A DNA stretch of 64,000 nt, taken from NCBI GenBank assembly GCA_947683425.1, contig CANTUQ010000078.1, forward strand, positions 3,598,001-3,662,000, given 5' to 3'. This DNA comes from Excoecaria cochinchinensis (Eukaryota > Streptophyta > Magnoliopsida > Malpighiales > Euphorbiaceae). The number at the start of each line of letters is the position of its first letter. Position 1 is the first letter of the stretch. The notes under the pieces are model-generated. The model did no database searches and was not told where the DNA came from. It saw only the letters and a list, made by a program, of their open reading frames with translations. Both the position numbers and the translations under genes were made by a program. Of this stretch, positions 1-12,373 are shown one piece after another.

Positions 1-326
1 TATCATTTTTAATAATTTAGGGGCATTTAAAAAATAAATAAATTGCTAGTGCAAATTTGTACTATTTTCAATACTTTATTAGTAAAATTTGACCCTTATT
101 CCTGGTGTAACAAAAACTCAACAGAGAGAATATTTCTGATAATTATATTCAAATGAATAAAGGGGATTTTATACAAGTATAGAAGAAGCTAACTAAGGAA
201 ACTAACTACCAATTAGCCTGCGAACTAGCTGCTATAATTATGCTTGAATATACAAGGAAAGTTAACCTACAACTCATACACAATCTACAACAGATTCTGT
301 AACAGTTAGAAAAACTCTGCACTTAC
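1..326 (-). other. Intron 10 of the LRR kinase gene (partial)
   Basis: The donor GTAAG follows exon 10 at 326-322. No further LRR-like exon was recognised before the window edge. Confidence 0.7.
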
Positions 327-3300
327 AATGTTTTTATGGATTTCATCTTGCTGAAATCTGGGAAAGTTGAGCCCTTGCCTTTTAGGTCACTGATCCGCCT
401 AAAAGTTTAAGGAAAAAGAAAAGGGTAATCTTAATAAAGTCATTTATATGGAAAAAGAAGGTAGGTTTTGATATTTGATATTGCAGTTGCATACAGATCA
501 GTTAGGCTCGTCAAGGCAGAAATGCTAGAAGGTATAGGTCCCTCTAGTGAGCTACCCTGTATATGCCTGTAAAAACAACAAAAGCATTTTTAAATCAATA
601 ACCAAAAAAAATAAGAAGGAGGACGCTATAATCTTCTCAAAGATAGAGTAGTATATAAAGCTACTTGTTGAAGACTCACAGTTTCTGGATCTCTGTCCAT
701 TTACCAATAAATTCAGGTATCTTTCCCACAACATTAGTATCGCTTATCCTCCTAAAAGTTTACACAAATTGGAAGGTGTTCCAGGAAGTATAATTATTAA
801 ATACATAATGGTTCATAAAAATAGAAAAGGAAATTGCATGAATGAAAGACCATGATTTACAGAATTCTGATAACAATATCTGTAGCAATTGTCACTATGC
901 ATTTTAAAACATCAAAAGAGAAGATTCAAAGATCTAGACAGCTGTTGATAAATCTATTTGGATCAACAGCCCAGCCAAATCCAATTCAAAGTAAAGACAT
1001 TAAAAGTAGTCCAACATAATCTTTGTTTTTACAGTTAATTAGAATGTGATTTCATCTAAAAAATTAAAAAAAAAAGTGTGTACTTACATATCAGTCAATT
1101 TGGTCAACTTGGAAAGTTCTATGGGCAGTTTCCCAGAGAAGGGATTTGATGAAAGGATACTGATAAAAGGATAATAATTCATAAGCATAAACTAAAGTAC
1201 AAGATATTCTACAGCGCAAAGATCAAGGATCAATGAGCATGATAAGGTCAAGGACTTACATTTTCTGTAGATTTATCAATCTTCCAATTTCTGGTGGAAT
1301 GGGACCCGAAAAGTTGTTTCCCTCGATACTCCTGCAACATGAAAGTATTAATGGATAATTACACTCATATCTGAAGACAATATATGTGCATCATTCATAG
1401 ATAACATTGTCACCCAACCTTCAATTGATTCCTTTTAGCTAAAACTATTGACCCAACAATAAATTATTTCTTCTTCGAAATATTTTGGCATGATTTGGAT
1501 CGTGAATTATTTATTGAAACCTATCAGCAAGCAGTTAGTCTGCATCCATTAGAAAGGATAATATTGATAAAACAGAAGTAACAGAATACATTGAATCATG
1601 CCTATCTGTAACCAGAAACCATAAATACTATGTGGAAATGCACTTGGAACTAACACGACCCTAGAAACTAGCTCATTGGGCAGATTATCCAAGATTTTAT
1701 AAGAAGAAACATGAAGTTTATGTATGGCTAATATCACAAGACTATCAGCTCTAATGCAATATTGAAATGAACTAGAATTTAACTAAACCCCAAAAGTAGC
1801 TTCTACCCAAAGATTGCCAAGCCATTTAACGAAGCAGTAATCTGTGATTTTGATATTAATAATAAGAAACTAGGAAGAAAAAGAAGAATTCAACTTACAG
1901 GTTCCTGAGAGTGGAGATATTGGTCAATACTTTTGGAAACGAACCAGATAATCGGTTCCCCATAAAAGAGCTGCATTGATCCCAAAAAGATATTGTTAAA
2001 ATTTAATTTAAATTATCATCATTAGAAGGATATATGGAAGCTGGTGGTTTTCTTTACATATCCACTAAGCGCATAGTAGCCCATTGAGAAGGTATGGAAC
2101 CGGTAATGTAGTTGCGACTCAGGTCCCTGCAGGAAGAATCAACCAAGAATTTTCATTGTATTGCATACAAAGGCATAGAGTAATCTAAAACTAATTGAAG
2201 AATTAAATGTTCAATCAATCTCAAACGAAATTTTGAGATATGCATTGCTCACAGATGTTCAAGGTAGTGAAGCTTGGAAATTTCTGCCGGGAGAATTCCT
2301 GTTAGATTCTGACCCTTCAATGCACTGCACGCATAAATCTAGTAATTTTTTTTTTATTTTTATAAAGAAGCTGGACTAAGATTTAACTGCTATAAAAATA
2401 ATATATTACCCACATTACATTATTGCATAAATCTAGTGAACTTTTATATAAAGTAGCTAGCAAAACTTTTTAATACATTAGGACAAATATCAACATTCAA
2501 ATATATTACTCATATTACGTTATTGTATAAATTTAGTAATTTTTTTTATAAAAACTCAAACTCGTACTTTTTAATACATTGTAATTAATATCTACTGCTA
2601 GAATTTAACTGGTACAAAAATAATATATTGCCCACATTACATTATCAGATTATCCCCTATATTAACAAGAATTTATACATATTATTATTACGCCCTAAAT
2701 CTTTTTGTTACGTGTACTTTTTCTTATTATTAAATTGATGTGATCTTACTCCTAAATAAATTTAGGGTTAGGATATGATGGGCTCATGTATTTGATGCAC
2801 ACAAATTTTAGCCATTCAATTAAAAGTGAAATCTTAACTAATATTTGCTCAATACTCAAAAATTTAAAGAGAACTCACGTATTAAAAGAATTTATAAGTT
2901 TATTACTTTATTTACATTTTTATTAAGATTAGGATGATGTGTGTATTGAAATTTTTTTTTTTTTTATGAAGCATTTATTGAATTTTTATCCCAAAAGAAA
3001 TAAGGCCAAGAATATTAATAGAGTCATCATTAGGAAATAAAAATAGTAGAGTGCATTTAAAAAAAATAGAAAATAAAATATATCTACAAATAGAGTAAAA
3101 GTAATATAAAAAGCAACGATATTTTTTTGGGTTAAGGTGAATTTTTACTCTTAACCTATCAGAAAGGGTTAATTTTGCTCTTATACTATTTTTTAGCCTC
3201 TTTCGCCCCTGAATTCAAATTTTTTGTTTGCTTTTACCCCTAAACTTAGGTTTATAGTGTGAAATTACCTCTCAAACTAACAAACTTGTCACGTATCTAA

Positions 3301-6300
3301 CGGAATTAACGACATCCAATGAGATTGCGATACATCGACACACATGTAGGAATGGGCATCGGTCGAGCTCGGGTCAATCCGAACTGAACCCGATTAACCC
3401 GAACCCCGAATTTTTGCTAAAATCGTCACTCAAACCGACCCTAACTTATACTAGGGTCCCGAACTGAAATACCCAAAAAATTTGGGATCCCGAACAGAAC
3501 CGTCCCATGAACCAAAAAATCCAATAATCTGAAAAAATCAACCCAAAATCCCGGATCTCGACCTTTAATTCACCTTCAAACTAGTAATTCTCATCAATAA
3601 AATAAATTGAAACCTAGATTAAAGCTAAAAATGAGAAGAAATTAGAGTAGAAAGTGAAACTCAAATACGTTAAACACAAATCAAACATAAATATTTTTAA
3701 GAAACTCAAATCACAGATCTGAAATCATACAAGTTCAAAATTACAATCTATAATTACAAGAAAATCAAAAATATAAATTGAGGCCAACGGAGGAGAAGAC
3801 GACTGGGTGGGTGGAGGGAGGGAGGAGATCGATGGTGATTGATTTTGCAAGAGATCGACACTCTGCAATAGGAAAGGGCAAGGAGAGGCAAAGAGATGGT
3901 TCTTCATTTTGCTGCAATAGAAAAGAATTAGGAGAGGCAAATAGATGGTATAGGAAGAAGAAAGGGAAATAGGGAAGGGCTCTGGAACAGGAAAGGGAAA
4001 TAGAAAAAATGAATAATAATCGTAAAATAAAGAGGAAAAAGAATAAAAAAAAATGTTAAAAAAATGAGTGGCCGAGGAAAAAGAACAAAAAATGGTTGAA
4101 AAATGCATGGCCAAGGAATTGAACTTTAGAAAATAGACTGTGAATTCTATTATCTCCACCACTGAGTCAAAGCTCTAAAAGTTATTTAAAGCCTCACGTA
4201 TAATATATAAAGGTTCGGTCGGATTCGGGTCAAGCAAGGTTTGACTCGAACCCGATATTTAAATATTTTTAACACCCGAACCGAACCGAACTGAACTATC
4301 CAAATAACACTACCCAAGCAGCTAGTTCGGTTCGGGCTATTCTGGTTGTTCGGGTCGGTTCAAGTTTTGCCCACCCCTACACACATATGGCAACTTTAAG
4401 GTGAATTTTTTTTCCTGAACTATCGGAAATGGGTAATTTTCCCCTATCCTATCCTCTCTCTTCCTCTTAGATTTTCCAAAATTAACCTGACCTATTTTTT
4501 CTGGCGATTAATTATCCATCGGAACTCTGATCAAGTTAAATTTTTGTGGACAATTAGAAGACACATATTTCTTCATTTTGAACAGTGGAGATCATTTTTG
4601 GAAGTCTGAAAGTTGATGTTTTATTGCAAAAAATGATTATTTTCTGGATATTTTTTACAGTAACCAGTTTTATCTTTTTTGACAATTGGATAGTCATTTG
4701 CTATTAGATAGGGTTGATTTTTGGTGAATATGGTCGGAATTCCTTGATCTTCAATTTGAACGGTGGAGATTGCATTTGAATAATCATAACCTTATTCGAT
4801 TTGCTTTGGACAGAAATTGCATATGAGAGGCAAAATTTCTCTCCTTGTTCTTCTCTCTCTAATTTTTGAAAACCAAGAACAGATAATTATAAGGGATAAA
4901 ATTTCTGAATTTGCTATTAATTTGTTTTTACCATTTTTAATCTTTTTGGGATTTTGTGTTTGAATGTTTGGAAGCTGGTATTTTTGAAGAAGAAGGAGAA
5001 GATCAGGAAGGGAGAGGAGAGGAAATAGAGGATTAAGAGAGAGAGTTCATTGGCAGATGATTAGGATAGAAAAGTACACGGGGCAGATGATTAGGAGAGA
5101 GAGTTTGTAGACGTGTTGTGTGTTAATTGGCTCCCATTAGTGTCGTTAGCCACATCAGCATTCCATCAGTCTCAGGAATAAAAACACACCAAAAATTCGA
5201 GTTCAGGGGCAAAATGAGCTCAAAAAAAAGTGTAAGGGCAAAATTATCTCCATTCCAATAGTTTAGGGGTAAAATCACACCTTAACCCTATTTTTTTTGC
5301 CTAATTTAAGATATTTTTACTTGGAATTTATTTGTTCCTAATATTTTTTATCCAATTTTATTCAAAATATTTCAAAAGTTGGTCCTATAATGTCCTTTTT
5401 TTAAATAACAGCGCTAGAGAGGATATCAGCGTTGATATTAGTAGTGAGAAAAAAAATTGAAATTTTGGTTAATCGAAAAATCAATTTGAAATTAAATCAT
5501 TTTAGGTTAATTAAACCGAAAATTTAGAATCATAATTTTTATTTTTAAAAATCAGCGATTAACCATTAACTAACGGTTAATCGATTTACATATATTTTAT
5601 ATATTATATTTTAATTTTTACACTTAAATTTTTCAATATTTTGTAGTTTATAAACATTATGATATGTGACTTTCTAAAATATTATTATAATACATAATTT
5701 TAGTAAATAAACACTTAAATTATCTTTTTATTATAATTATTTATTCATTATATGTGCATAATTAGCACTTTATTGTTAATTTCATATTAAATATATTCAA
5801 TTTTTTATCATTAATTATGAAAATTTTATTTTTCTTTTGATTTTTTTAATAGATATTATATTTGATTTGTATTTTCCATTTTTGAAGCATTTTTAACTAT
5901 TAAAATTAACATTACAAATTGTATAATCTATTAAATTTATATATTAAAATTTTTTAATGGTTAACCAGTAAACTGATCCAAAAAAATTAGTTAAAAACCG
6001 AAATTGATATAGCAGTTAACCAAAATTAATGAACTGATTTATAAAATTATTGATGGACTGACTAATCGGTTCATGCTCACCTTTAGTTGAAATAAATACT
6101 AATTTCGTACACATGTAAATGTAGTGTCAGTCCACATCTACTATCACATTCTTAATGGATTCCACTCTCTAAAAATTTTTCCATTAAATTACTATAAAAT
6201 CTTCCCATTAACATTTTCTAAAAATTTTAAATGTCAAGATAGCTATAAAAATATAATAGAATATACTATATAAAACATAAATTACTTTTAATATAGAAAT

Positions 6301-7674
6301 TTATAAAATATAATTGAAAATAAAATATAAATAACTTCTTGCAAATTTTGTGTAAATGTGGAAAAAAATTATATGAGAAGCAAAATAATAGGGGTGAGCA
6401 AAAAAACCGATGGACTCGGTTAACCGAAAAAAAAATCCGAAACCGAACCGATGGACTGGTTAACCGATTGTAATGGACTGGTTAATGGTTAGTGTTTTGA
6501 AAAAACCGATATTAATGGACTGGTTAATGGTTTTTGACTCATATGACTGGTTAACCGAACCAAAACCGAATTTCTAGTTAATTTATTAATTTTTTAATAA
6601 TTTATAACAATTTATCCTAATTAAAAGTGATCATTTACTTTTTTTTATTATACTAATTATTTTAAAGTTTTTAAGTTTTTTTTAATTGGCTATTAGTAAG
6701 TATAATAATTTATCTAATTAAAAGTGATTATGAACCGGTTAATATATTTACTTATTAAATATTAATTTTTAAAAATAAATTTGCTTATATCCACCAAATA
6801 TTTTTATTTTAACAACAATAATGTTATATTATAGTGAAAAAATTTTAATTTTTAAGTATTTTGAATATTTTAATTTTATTTATGAATATATTTATAATTA
6901 TAGTGGTTAACCGAAAAATATTGGGTAACCGATCCGAAAATCCGAAACCGATGGACTGGTTAACCGATGGTAATGGACTGTAATTTCAAAAAACCGATAT
7001 TAATGGACTGGTTAATGGACTGAACCTAATGTACCAGTTAACCGACCATTCTCACCCCTACAAAATAACTAGTTTTCAAGAAATTTTCAGGATAAAATAG
7101 TAGATTTAAATCTTGAGGTTAATGGAGAATAGAACATAAATATTTATGTCATCAGATGATGTTATCTTCCTCAAATAGCATTAAAAAAAAATAACATTAT
7201 AGAACTAATCTCTACAACGTTTTAAATAAACTGATAAAAAAAAAAAGAGAAGAAAAAGAAAGAGACAAATAAGGTTTAAAAAAAAGAAATAAAGACAAAT
7301 CAGCTTCTTCGCCCTAAAAAATATAATCTTAAGATATTGCCCGCGTGGTCGTCCAAATCGGTTCAAAGGAACTATTTTTATGGCGTCTTTTAATAAACAC
7401 CAAATCATATAATCAAAGTCCACACGTCAATTTGCGCGTGAAATCAATTCCATCACACCGACATATCTCATCCGTACTAAATGGCGGTGCTCATGGGGCG
7501 GGGATTCCCCGTCCCCGTCGGGGACCCGACCCGAACGGGGCGGGGAATCCCGAATTCCCCCCCCCCCCCCCGTGGGGGTGGGGACGGGGGGTGGGGGAAA
7601 AATTCCCGGAGAGATTTCGAGGACGGGGACGGGGAGCGGACTATCCGCCCCGCGGGGATCCCCGACCCGAAGAT

Positions 7675-7724
<50 letters not shown>

Positions 7725-10634
7725 ATATATTTGATTATATTTTATGGCTCTCCTGTAATCTAATCCCTAAATCATTTCACTGCCTTTGCCTCTCTCTCAC
7801 GCAGCCACTCTCTCCCAGCAGCCGCCGCTCTCAGACTCTCACCCAGCCGCCGCACTCCCTTCCTCTGGGTGCCCAGCCTCCGATTTCCCTTCCTCTCTTA
7901 AGTCTCACCCAGCCGCTCTCCCTACCACTCTCACTCTCTGTCTGTTCTGCCACGTTTGCTCAAGACTGTTCTCCTCCGATCTCCCTCAGGCGATTGCGAC
8001 ACAAGTAATAGATATTATTTTCTTTTAATTATTTAGAACTTGAGATGAAGTTGAAGTTATATAAACTTTTGTTATTTCTTTGCGTCCTTCTAGGCTTCAT
8101 TGATTGGATCTTTTGCAATTGTTTCGTCGTCTTCTTCAATGAAGCTGTTCACTATCTGGGAATTTTCGTTAGGCATTGGATCAGAAGATTTAGTTTTCAA
8201 TTTGGAACGCGATTTTGGTGGTAAGTGATTTCTGATAACCCTGGTTTTCATACCGTTTTACTGTATTTCATTGTCCATTTCATTTTCTGTGATCACTGCT
8301 CAATCACTGAAAAATTGAACTATTTACTGCTTGAAAATTATTCTGTTTATGAGTCACAGTGATCTGTTTTCTCCTTCCCTTGTCTTAGAAATGGGATTCT
8401 GGGCAAGCAATAAGCATTTTTGTGTTTAAATGATCAGTTGAAGGTTGTGAGAATTGCTTAATCACTATCACTGTCATTTAGAGTATAATTTCGTATAAAT
8501 TGTATATTGTATAACTGTCTCAGCAACTATGAAAGCAACTTAATATTTTGGTTTTTGTTCCCCATCGGGGGCGGGTGCAGTTCCTCCCCCGTGTTCCCTG
8601 CGGGGGCGGGGACGGGGAATCCCCGGCCCGCCCCGTGAGCACCCCTAGTACTAAATAGTAGGGGTGTTAAAAAATGGTATAACCCGTCCAAACCGTTTAA
8701 TCCAATCCATCTAACCCATTTTTTTCATAATTTTAATAAATTATTATAATCCATACAATCCATTCTAAAATTTACAAAATATTTATATAGGTTATGCGTT
8801 ATTATATAACCCAACCAATTAACCTACACAATTCATTCATGGGCCAAACTGTTTTTTCTCTTCTATCTTCTATGTATATAATAAATCAGAGCTCATTACA
8901 AATGGAGTGTAATGGTCTCAATACCGGATTAGCCGTGAATAGTATTTTCCAATAGTGAATAGTGCTTCCGGGGCAAAAAGTACACCCGCAAGTGAAAAAT
9001 ATTTTATTTAACTATTGGAAAATATAAGTCACGATAAGTCCGAAATTAAAATTTGGAGTGAAAATGAGATCAAATAGTCCTCCAAAAGTCGAAAAAACGA
9101 AAAAATCACGGCTTCGTTTCAAATAGTAACTGAGTTGACTGAGAGTTTGGCTGGACCATAAAAGATGCTACGAACCTTAAAAAAATAATTTGAAAATATG
9201 AACGTACTCGTATTAATGAGTATAATCATATGATAATGAAAAATTAATTTTTGGTGACACTGAAAAATTGGGTTATCGGACTGATAAAAAATTACCGGGC
9301 CAAGAAATGGTTTCCGATTGACCCAAAAATATTCTTGGAGTCTAATGAACATATTTTAAGAATTATGAATTCATTTTTACGAGAAATTAAATTAGAAAGT
9401 AAGAAAAAGTTGTGATTTCGATTTAAATAGTACTGGGTTGACTGAAAGTTTGAACGAAACTTTAAAAATAGTAAATGATTTCCAAAATTTTTTAAAAATT
9501 TCAGATGGACTCTAAATAATATTTAGAATTTATTGACAGTAAAAAGACAAATTTTCGGTAACACCGAAAATTATTGAATCGGACCGATTTGAGTGAATCG
9601 AACCGAAAATGGACTCTGATTGAGTTAAAATTTTGTGTACAACCTAATTTTTACATGTTATGAATTATTGAATTAAATTTGAAATAAATTGGAGTTGTAA
9701 AGTGAAAAAACCATATAATGTAAAACGATATAATGCAAAATGACTTGAAATGCAAAAAGTAAAGTGAAAATGCGAATTAGAATGAAAAATGACTTAAATG
9801 AAAGAAAATAAAAAGTTTAGAATCATAATGATAATTTACCTAAATAATGAGTTAAACGGATAAAAGTGATAAAATATTGAATAATCGGGTTAAATATGAA
9901 ATTTTATAATTTCGAAGGACTAAAACGTAATTTGGCATAAAAATGGAAAGATATGGACTAATCAATAATTTGCATGCCAAATAATGGGTTTAGAGTGGAA
10001 ACTTATATTTCAAAATATTGAACATCAGTGTATTGAACATCACGGACCATCCAATGAACATGAACACACGGTGTGTAGTGCTCAGTAATTTCATGCACTG
10101 TATGAACATGGTGTGTAGTGTTCAGTGCATCGATGTACATAGTGCAAATGAAATTACAACTCCTTAACACATCACTTAAGAAATTATAAACAAGAAAAAT
10201 GATAAAAATAAAATAAAAATAAGATTAAGAGAAAGAAGAACACATACATGCTTACTATATGGCAAGTGGAGTTGTTATTAAAGCTGCAATTACAAGTGAC
10301 ACTGCTTTCAAATCCTTTCATTTCATTCAAACTTCTCCAATTCCCTTCTCCACCGCAAGGATCCTTTCCAAAATCCCAATCTTTTTTCCCTATTTTCTTG
10401 CCTATTTCTTTCAATCCTTGCACTGCAAATTAAACCCACAAATTAACTTCAGCGATAATTTATTTTTAGAAAAAAAGCTCCATGTTTTATCTACAAAGAT
10501 GAATAAATGCGCATACCTTCTAGTTCATGAAGCTTGGCAGTGGCTGAAACTCTAAAAGGAGCAAAACAAAGAAAATTAGTGAAGCAAATGATGAGTAAAA
10601 GAGGGAGTTTTGGATTTGCCAAACCAATTGCCAT
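327..10634 (-). CDS. LRR receptor-like kinase (LRR-VIII type), 5' half, runs off left edge
   Basis: Plasma-membrane receptor kinase resembling Arabidopsis At1g53430/RFK1. Seen: exons 10517-10634, 10248-10422, 2253-2324, 2058-2126, 1899-1970, 1260-1331, 1088-1159, 680-751, 495-566 and 327-398, all with GT-AG borders and joining in one open frame (288 codons plus 2 nt). Exon 1 starts at ATG 10634 with a signal peptide (MAIGLANPKLPLLLIICF...) and ends in KLHELE. Exon 2 carries KKDWDFGKDPC and the VTCNCSF cysteine motif. Exons 3-10 each encode one LRR: LKGQNLTGILP, LSRNYITGSIP, FMGNRLSGSFP, IEGNNFSGPIP, SSNPFSGKLP, ISDTNVVGKIP, IQGSSLEGPIP, RISDLKGKGSTFP. From exon 3 on, every junction is phase 2, as known for this family. 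Malectin and kinase domains are expected left of position 1; none is visible in 1-326. Intron 2 (2325-10247) is swollen by transposons. No premature stop was found. Family assignment is confident; ligand and role are unknown. Confidence 0.93.
2340..2650. repeat. Degenerate direct repeats
   Basis: Three diverged copies of a block around ataatatattacccacatt (near 2396, 2500 and 2618), each followed by a version of attattgcataaatctagt. The block also touches the intron side of the exon 3 acceptor. Confidence 0.55.
3129..5288. mobile_element. MULE-type non-autonomous element with 9-bp TSD
   Basis: Terminal inverted repeats of at least 130 bp start GGGTTAAGGTG on both ends. Flanks 3120-3128 and 5289-5297 are both tattttttt, a 9-bp duplication as expected for Mutator-like elements. 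No transposase was seen. A second, TIR-like copy in direct orientation starts near 4396 (ttaaggtgaa...), so the element may be composite. It is interrupted by the hAT-like insertion 3347-4379. Confidence 0.85.
3347..4379. mobile_element. hAT-like element nested in MULE
   Basis: Ends read TAGGAATGGGCA and TGCCCACCCCTA (imperfect inverted repeats), with subterminal gaacccgaa/ttcgggt repeats. Flanks cacacatg (3339-3346) and cacacata (4380-4387) form an 8-bp duplication with one mismatch. No transposase ORF was recognised. Confidence 0.75.
5439..6085. mobile_element. Old hAT-like MITE
   Basis: Ends tagtagtgag and gctcacctttA, internal ggttaatcg/cggttaacc-type repeats, and flanks gttgatat (5431-5438) and gttgaaat (6086-6093), 7 of 8 matching. 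It looks like a diverged relative of the element at 6389-7060. Confidence 0.6.
6389..7060. mobile_element. hAT-like MITE with perfect 8-bp TSD
   Basis: Inverted ends TAGGGGTGAG and CTCACCCCTA; target duplication caaaataa at 6381-6388 and 7061-7068. The interior repeats aaccgatggactggttaacc-like motifs near both ends. No coding capacity. Confidence 0.88.
7482..8647. mobile_element. GC-ended hAT-like element with UTR-like cargo
   Basis: Inverted ends, strongly G/C-rich (ggtgctcatggggcgggg left; reverse complement ggtgctcacggggcgggc right), with subterminal ggggattccccgtccccg repeats. The perfect 8-bp duplication gtactaaa lies at 7474-7481 and 8648-8655. The interior carries an AT microsatellite and a CT-rich stretch (7775-8000) resembling a plant 5' leader followed by intron-like sequence. 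ORFs through the GC ends are repeat artefacts. Confidence 0.85.
7686..7716. repeat. (AT)n microsatellite
   Basis: Uninterrupted AT dinucleotides inside the hAT-like element, flanked by TTA and GTAT variants. Confidence 0.95.
8908..9660 (+). mobile_element. Decayed Gypsy LTR fragment
   Basis: Starts tgtaatggtctcaata and follows, block by block, the start of the LTR whose reverse complement begins at 27803. Shared blocks include gtgaatagtatt, aaaaatattttat, aagtcacg and aaaattaatttttg. The 3' part is lost or unrecognisable. The stretch 8659-8850 just before it begins taggggtg and may be another broken hAT-like end. Confidence 0.6.
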
Positions 10635-10674
10635 TTCCTATCTTTATCTTTCTTCCTCTTCTTTTGGGAGAAAT

Positions 10675-10687
10675 CTATAAATTATAG
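10675..10687 (-). promoter_or_regulatory. TATA-like box upstream of LRR kinase
   Basis: The minus strand reads CTATAATTTATAG about 41-53 nt before the start codon at 10634. This is close for a plant TATA box, so the 5' UTR would be very short. Confidence 0.25.
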
Positions 10688-10699
10688 AATTAAAGTACT

Positions 10700-11998
10700 A
10701 CTGGTCTTAGTCCAGAAAGGACAAGATGGACAGAAACCAAACAGTGACACAGTACACTAAAAGCTTTTGTTTTTTTTTAAATAAAAGTTCATTATTTATT
10801 AATTTATGTAATGTGTCCAAACGGGTTCAAAAGATGGGTAGGAGTGGTCAAATTTTTCCTCCTTTTAAACACTTATTTTTTATTATTTTTATTATAATTA
10901 ATAAATATTAATTAAATTTAAATTTAAATTAAATAATTTAATATATAAATTTAAATTTAATTGATCAATTATTATTAAAAAAATTAAATTAAAAAAATAA
11001 ATTATATTAAAAATATAAAAATAACAAATAAATAAAATTTTAATTTTAATTAAAAGTGATAAATAATAAGAAAAAAAAAAATTTTAGCAAACAGTTCTTT
11101 TTTTAAAGCTTTTCGAGCTTATATTTGAGTGATAACTTGTGAAATACATTTAAACCATTAAATATCATGTCTAGAATTTATCACTCTCAAACTTCTACTT
11201 TTATTAAATAAAATTTGTTTTTTTTTTTTATTATTATTAATGATTAGAGTTCTACATGTGGGCCTATATATAATGCGAGACATGTTTATCAGAAACGCGT
11301 TTTGGTTTCCCACAAAAACTGTCCTTTTATTTATTTATTTATTTATTTTTTAAAGAACTGTCCTCTAAATTCTATGCAGTAAAATATTACTATATACTAC
11401 TATATTTAGTTAAAGTAAAAGAAAAATATTTAGTAAAACATTTTAATTTTACAAATAATATTATATATATATAAAATTAGTAAAAATATTTTATTGTACA
11501 TTTAAGATTGGTATAGTGTACACATTACTCATTAATATTAATAAAAGCAAACCAATTACCACTTGAATTACTTTAATACGTGGATTTTCTTTATTATATA
11601 GGTGAATCTAAATGTAATAAATAAAATTCATATACTAAAATAATTCAAAGGTAATAGATTGCCTTTTGTCAACATCAAGAAGTAATGTACATGCGTTGTT
11701 GAATTTAGGTGGGCAATAGAATGTTTCTAACAATTTTAAGTGAGTAAAATATAATTTCAAAAATTTAATTGTGTAATTAAATATTTTGTCCACTTTAAGT
11801 ACATTTTTATGTATTATCCCATTTTTAAGATGAGATAAAGTTGCTAAAATTACACATCAACACTTGGAGTCCGCATTCACACATAACCTTCTAAGTTCTA
11901 ATAGCTTGTAATATTAGAAAGAGCTAATAAAAGATATTTATCCCCCATTAGTTTTTTACAAAGGTTTCAAAACCTTTATAAAAAGGCCTAATATATAT
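10700..11998. other. AT-rich intergenic DNA
   Basis: No gene seen. 10905-11060 is almost pure A/T with repeated aaatttaaattt palindromes, the composition expected of a matrix-attachment-like stretch. Confidence 0.6.
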
Positions 11999-12373
11999 CT
12001 CTTTGATTTGTTAAAAAAATTCATTTAATTCTCTCAATTTTATGAGCAATTATTTGACCTTTTAAATTTATAAAATCGAGATATATTAGTCTTATTTTTT
12101 TACTATCTCGATTTTACAAGTTTCGAGAGTGATTTGATTTTTCGTAAATTTTTAAAGTTAAGTAAATTATTTAAACAATTTTTGGAGACTATACATATAT
12201 GCCATTATTTTAATGGCATATTATAAATTTAATGTGTTATAATCACCTCAATATCACACAATATGCCATATCTGCAATAAAAGAATAAATATAACTCGAT
12301 TTCATAAATTCAAAGGGTTAGATAATTGCTCCTAAAATTTAAGCGACTAAGTGAAAATTTGTCCTGAAAAGAG
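11999..12373. mobile_element. Small MITE-like inverted-repeat element
   Basis: The left arm (about 12005-12085) and right arm (about 12289-12368) are imperfect inverted repeats. Both arms contain gagcaattat and the block aaatttat(a/g)aaatcgag. Outer ends are ctcttt and its complement. Borders and target duplication are not certain. Confidence 0.6.

Larger units (their letters stand above)
2325..10247 (-). other. Giant intron 2 of the LRR kinase gene
   Basis: About 7.9 kb between donor GTATGTG (10247-10241) and acceptor GTGCAG (2330-2325). The split codon AT|T gives Ile and restores the family reading CHIVSI|ALKGQNL, which fixes the junction. It contains the transposons listed separately. The stretches 7069-7473 and 9700-10240 hold nothing recognised beyond AT-rich sequence and short degenerate repeats (10020-10140, around gaacatg and gtgtgtagtg). 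Confidence 0.88.

Noticed and set aside
3725..4162. 145-codon Phe/Ser-rich minus-strand ORF
   Set aside because: Lies wholly inside a nested hAT-like element without transposase motifs; low complexity composition.
7345..7763. Overlapping plus-strand ORFs rich in Gly/Pro/Arg
   Set aside because: They read through the GC-rich end and AT microsatellite of a hAT-like element; three frames are open because of composition.
7786..8028. Possible host 5' exon with Ser/Pro-rich ORF
   Set aside because: It sits between the inverted ends of a hAT-like element with target duplication, so it is cargo or parental leader. Reading frame has no recognised domain.
8659..8850. Separate hAT element starting taggggtg
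   Set aside because: The starting motif and aacccgtcc/aaccgtttaatcc repeats are present, but no matching right end or target duplication was found, so it is only mentioned as a possible fragment.
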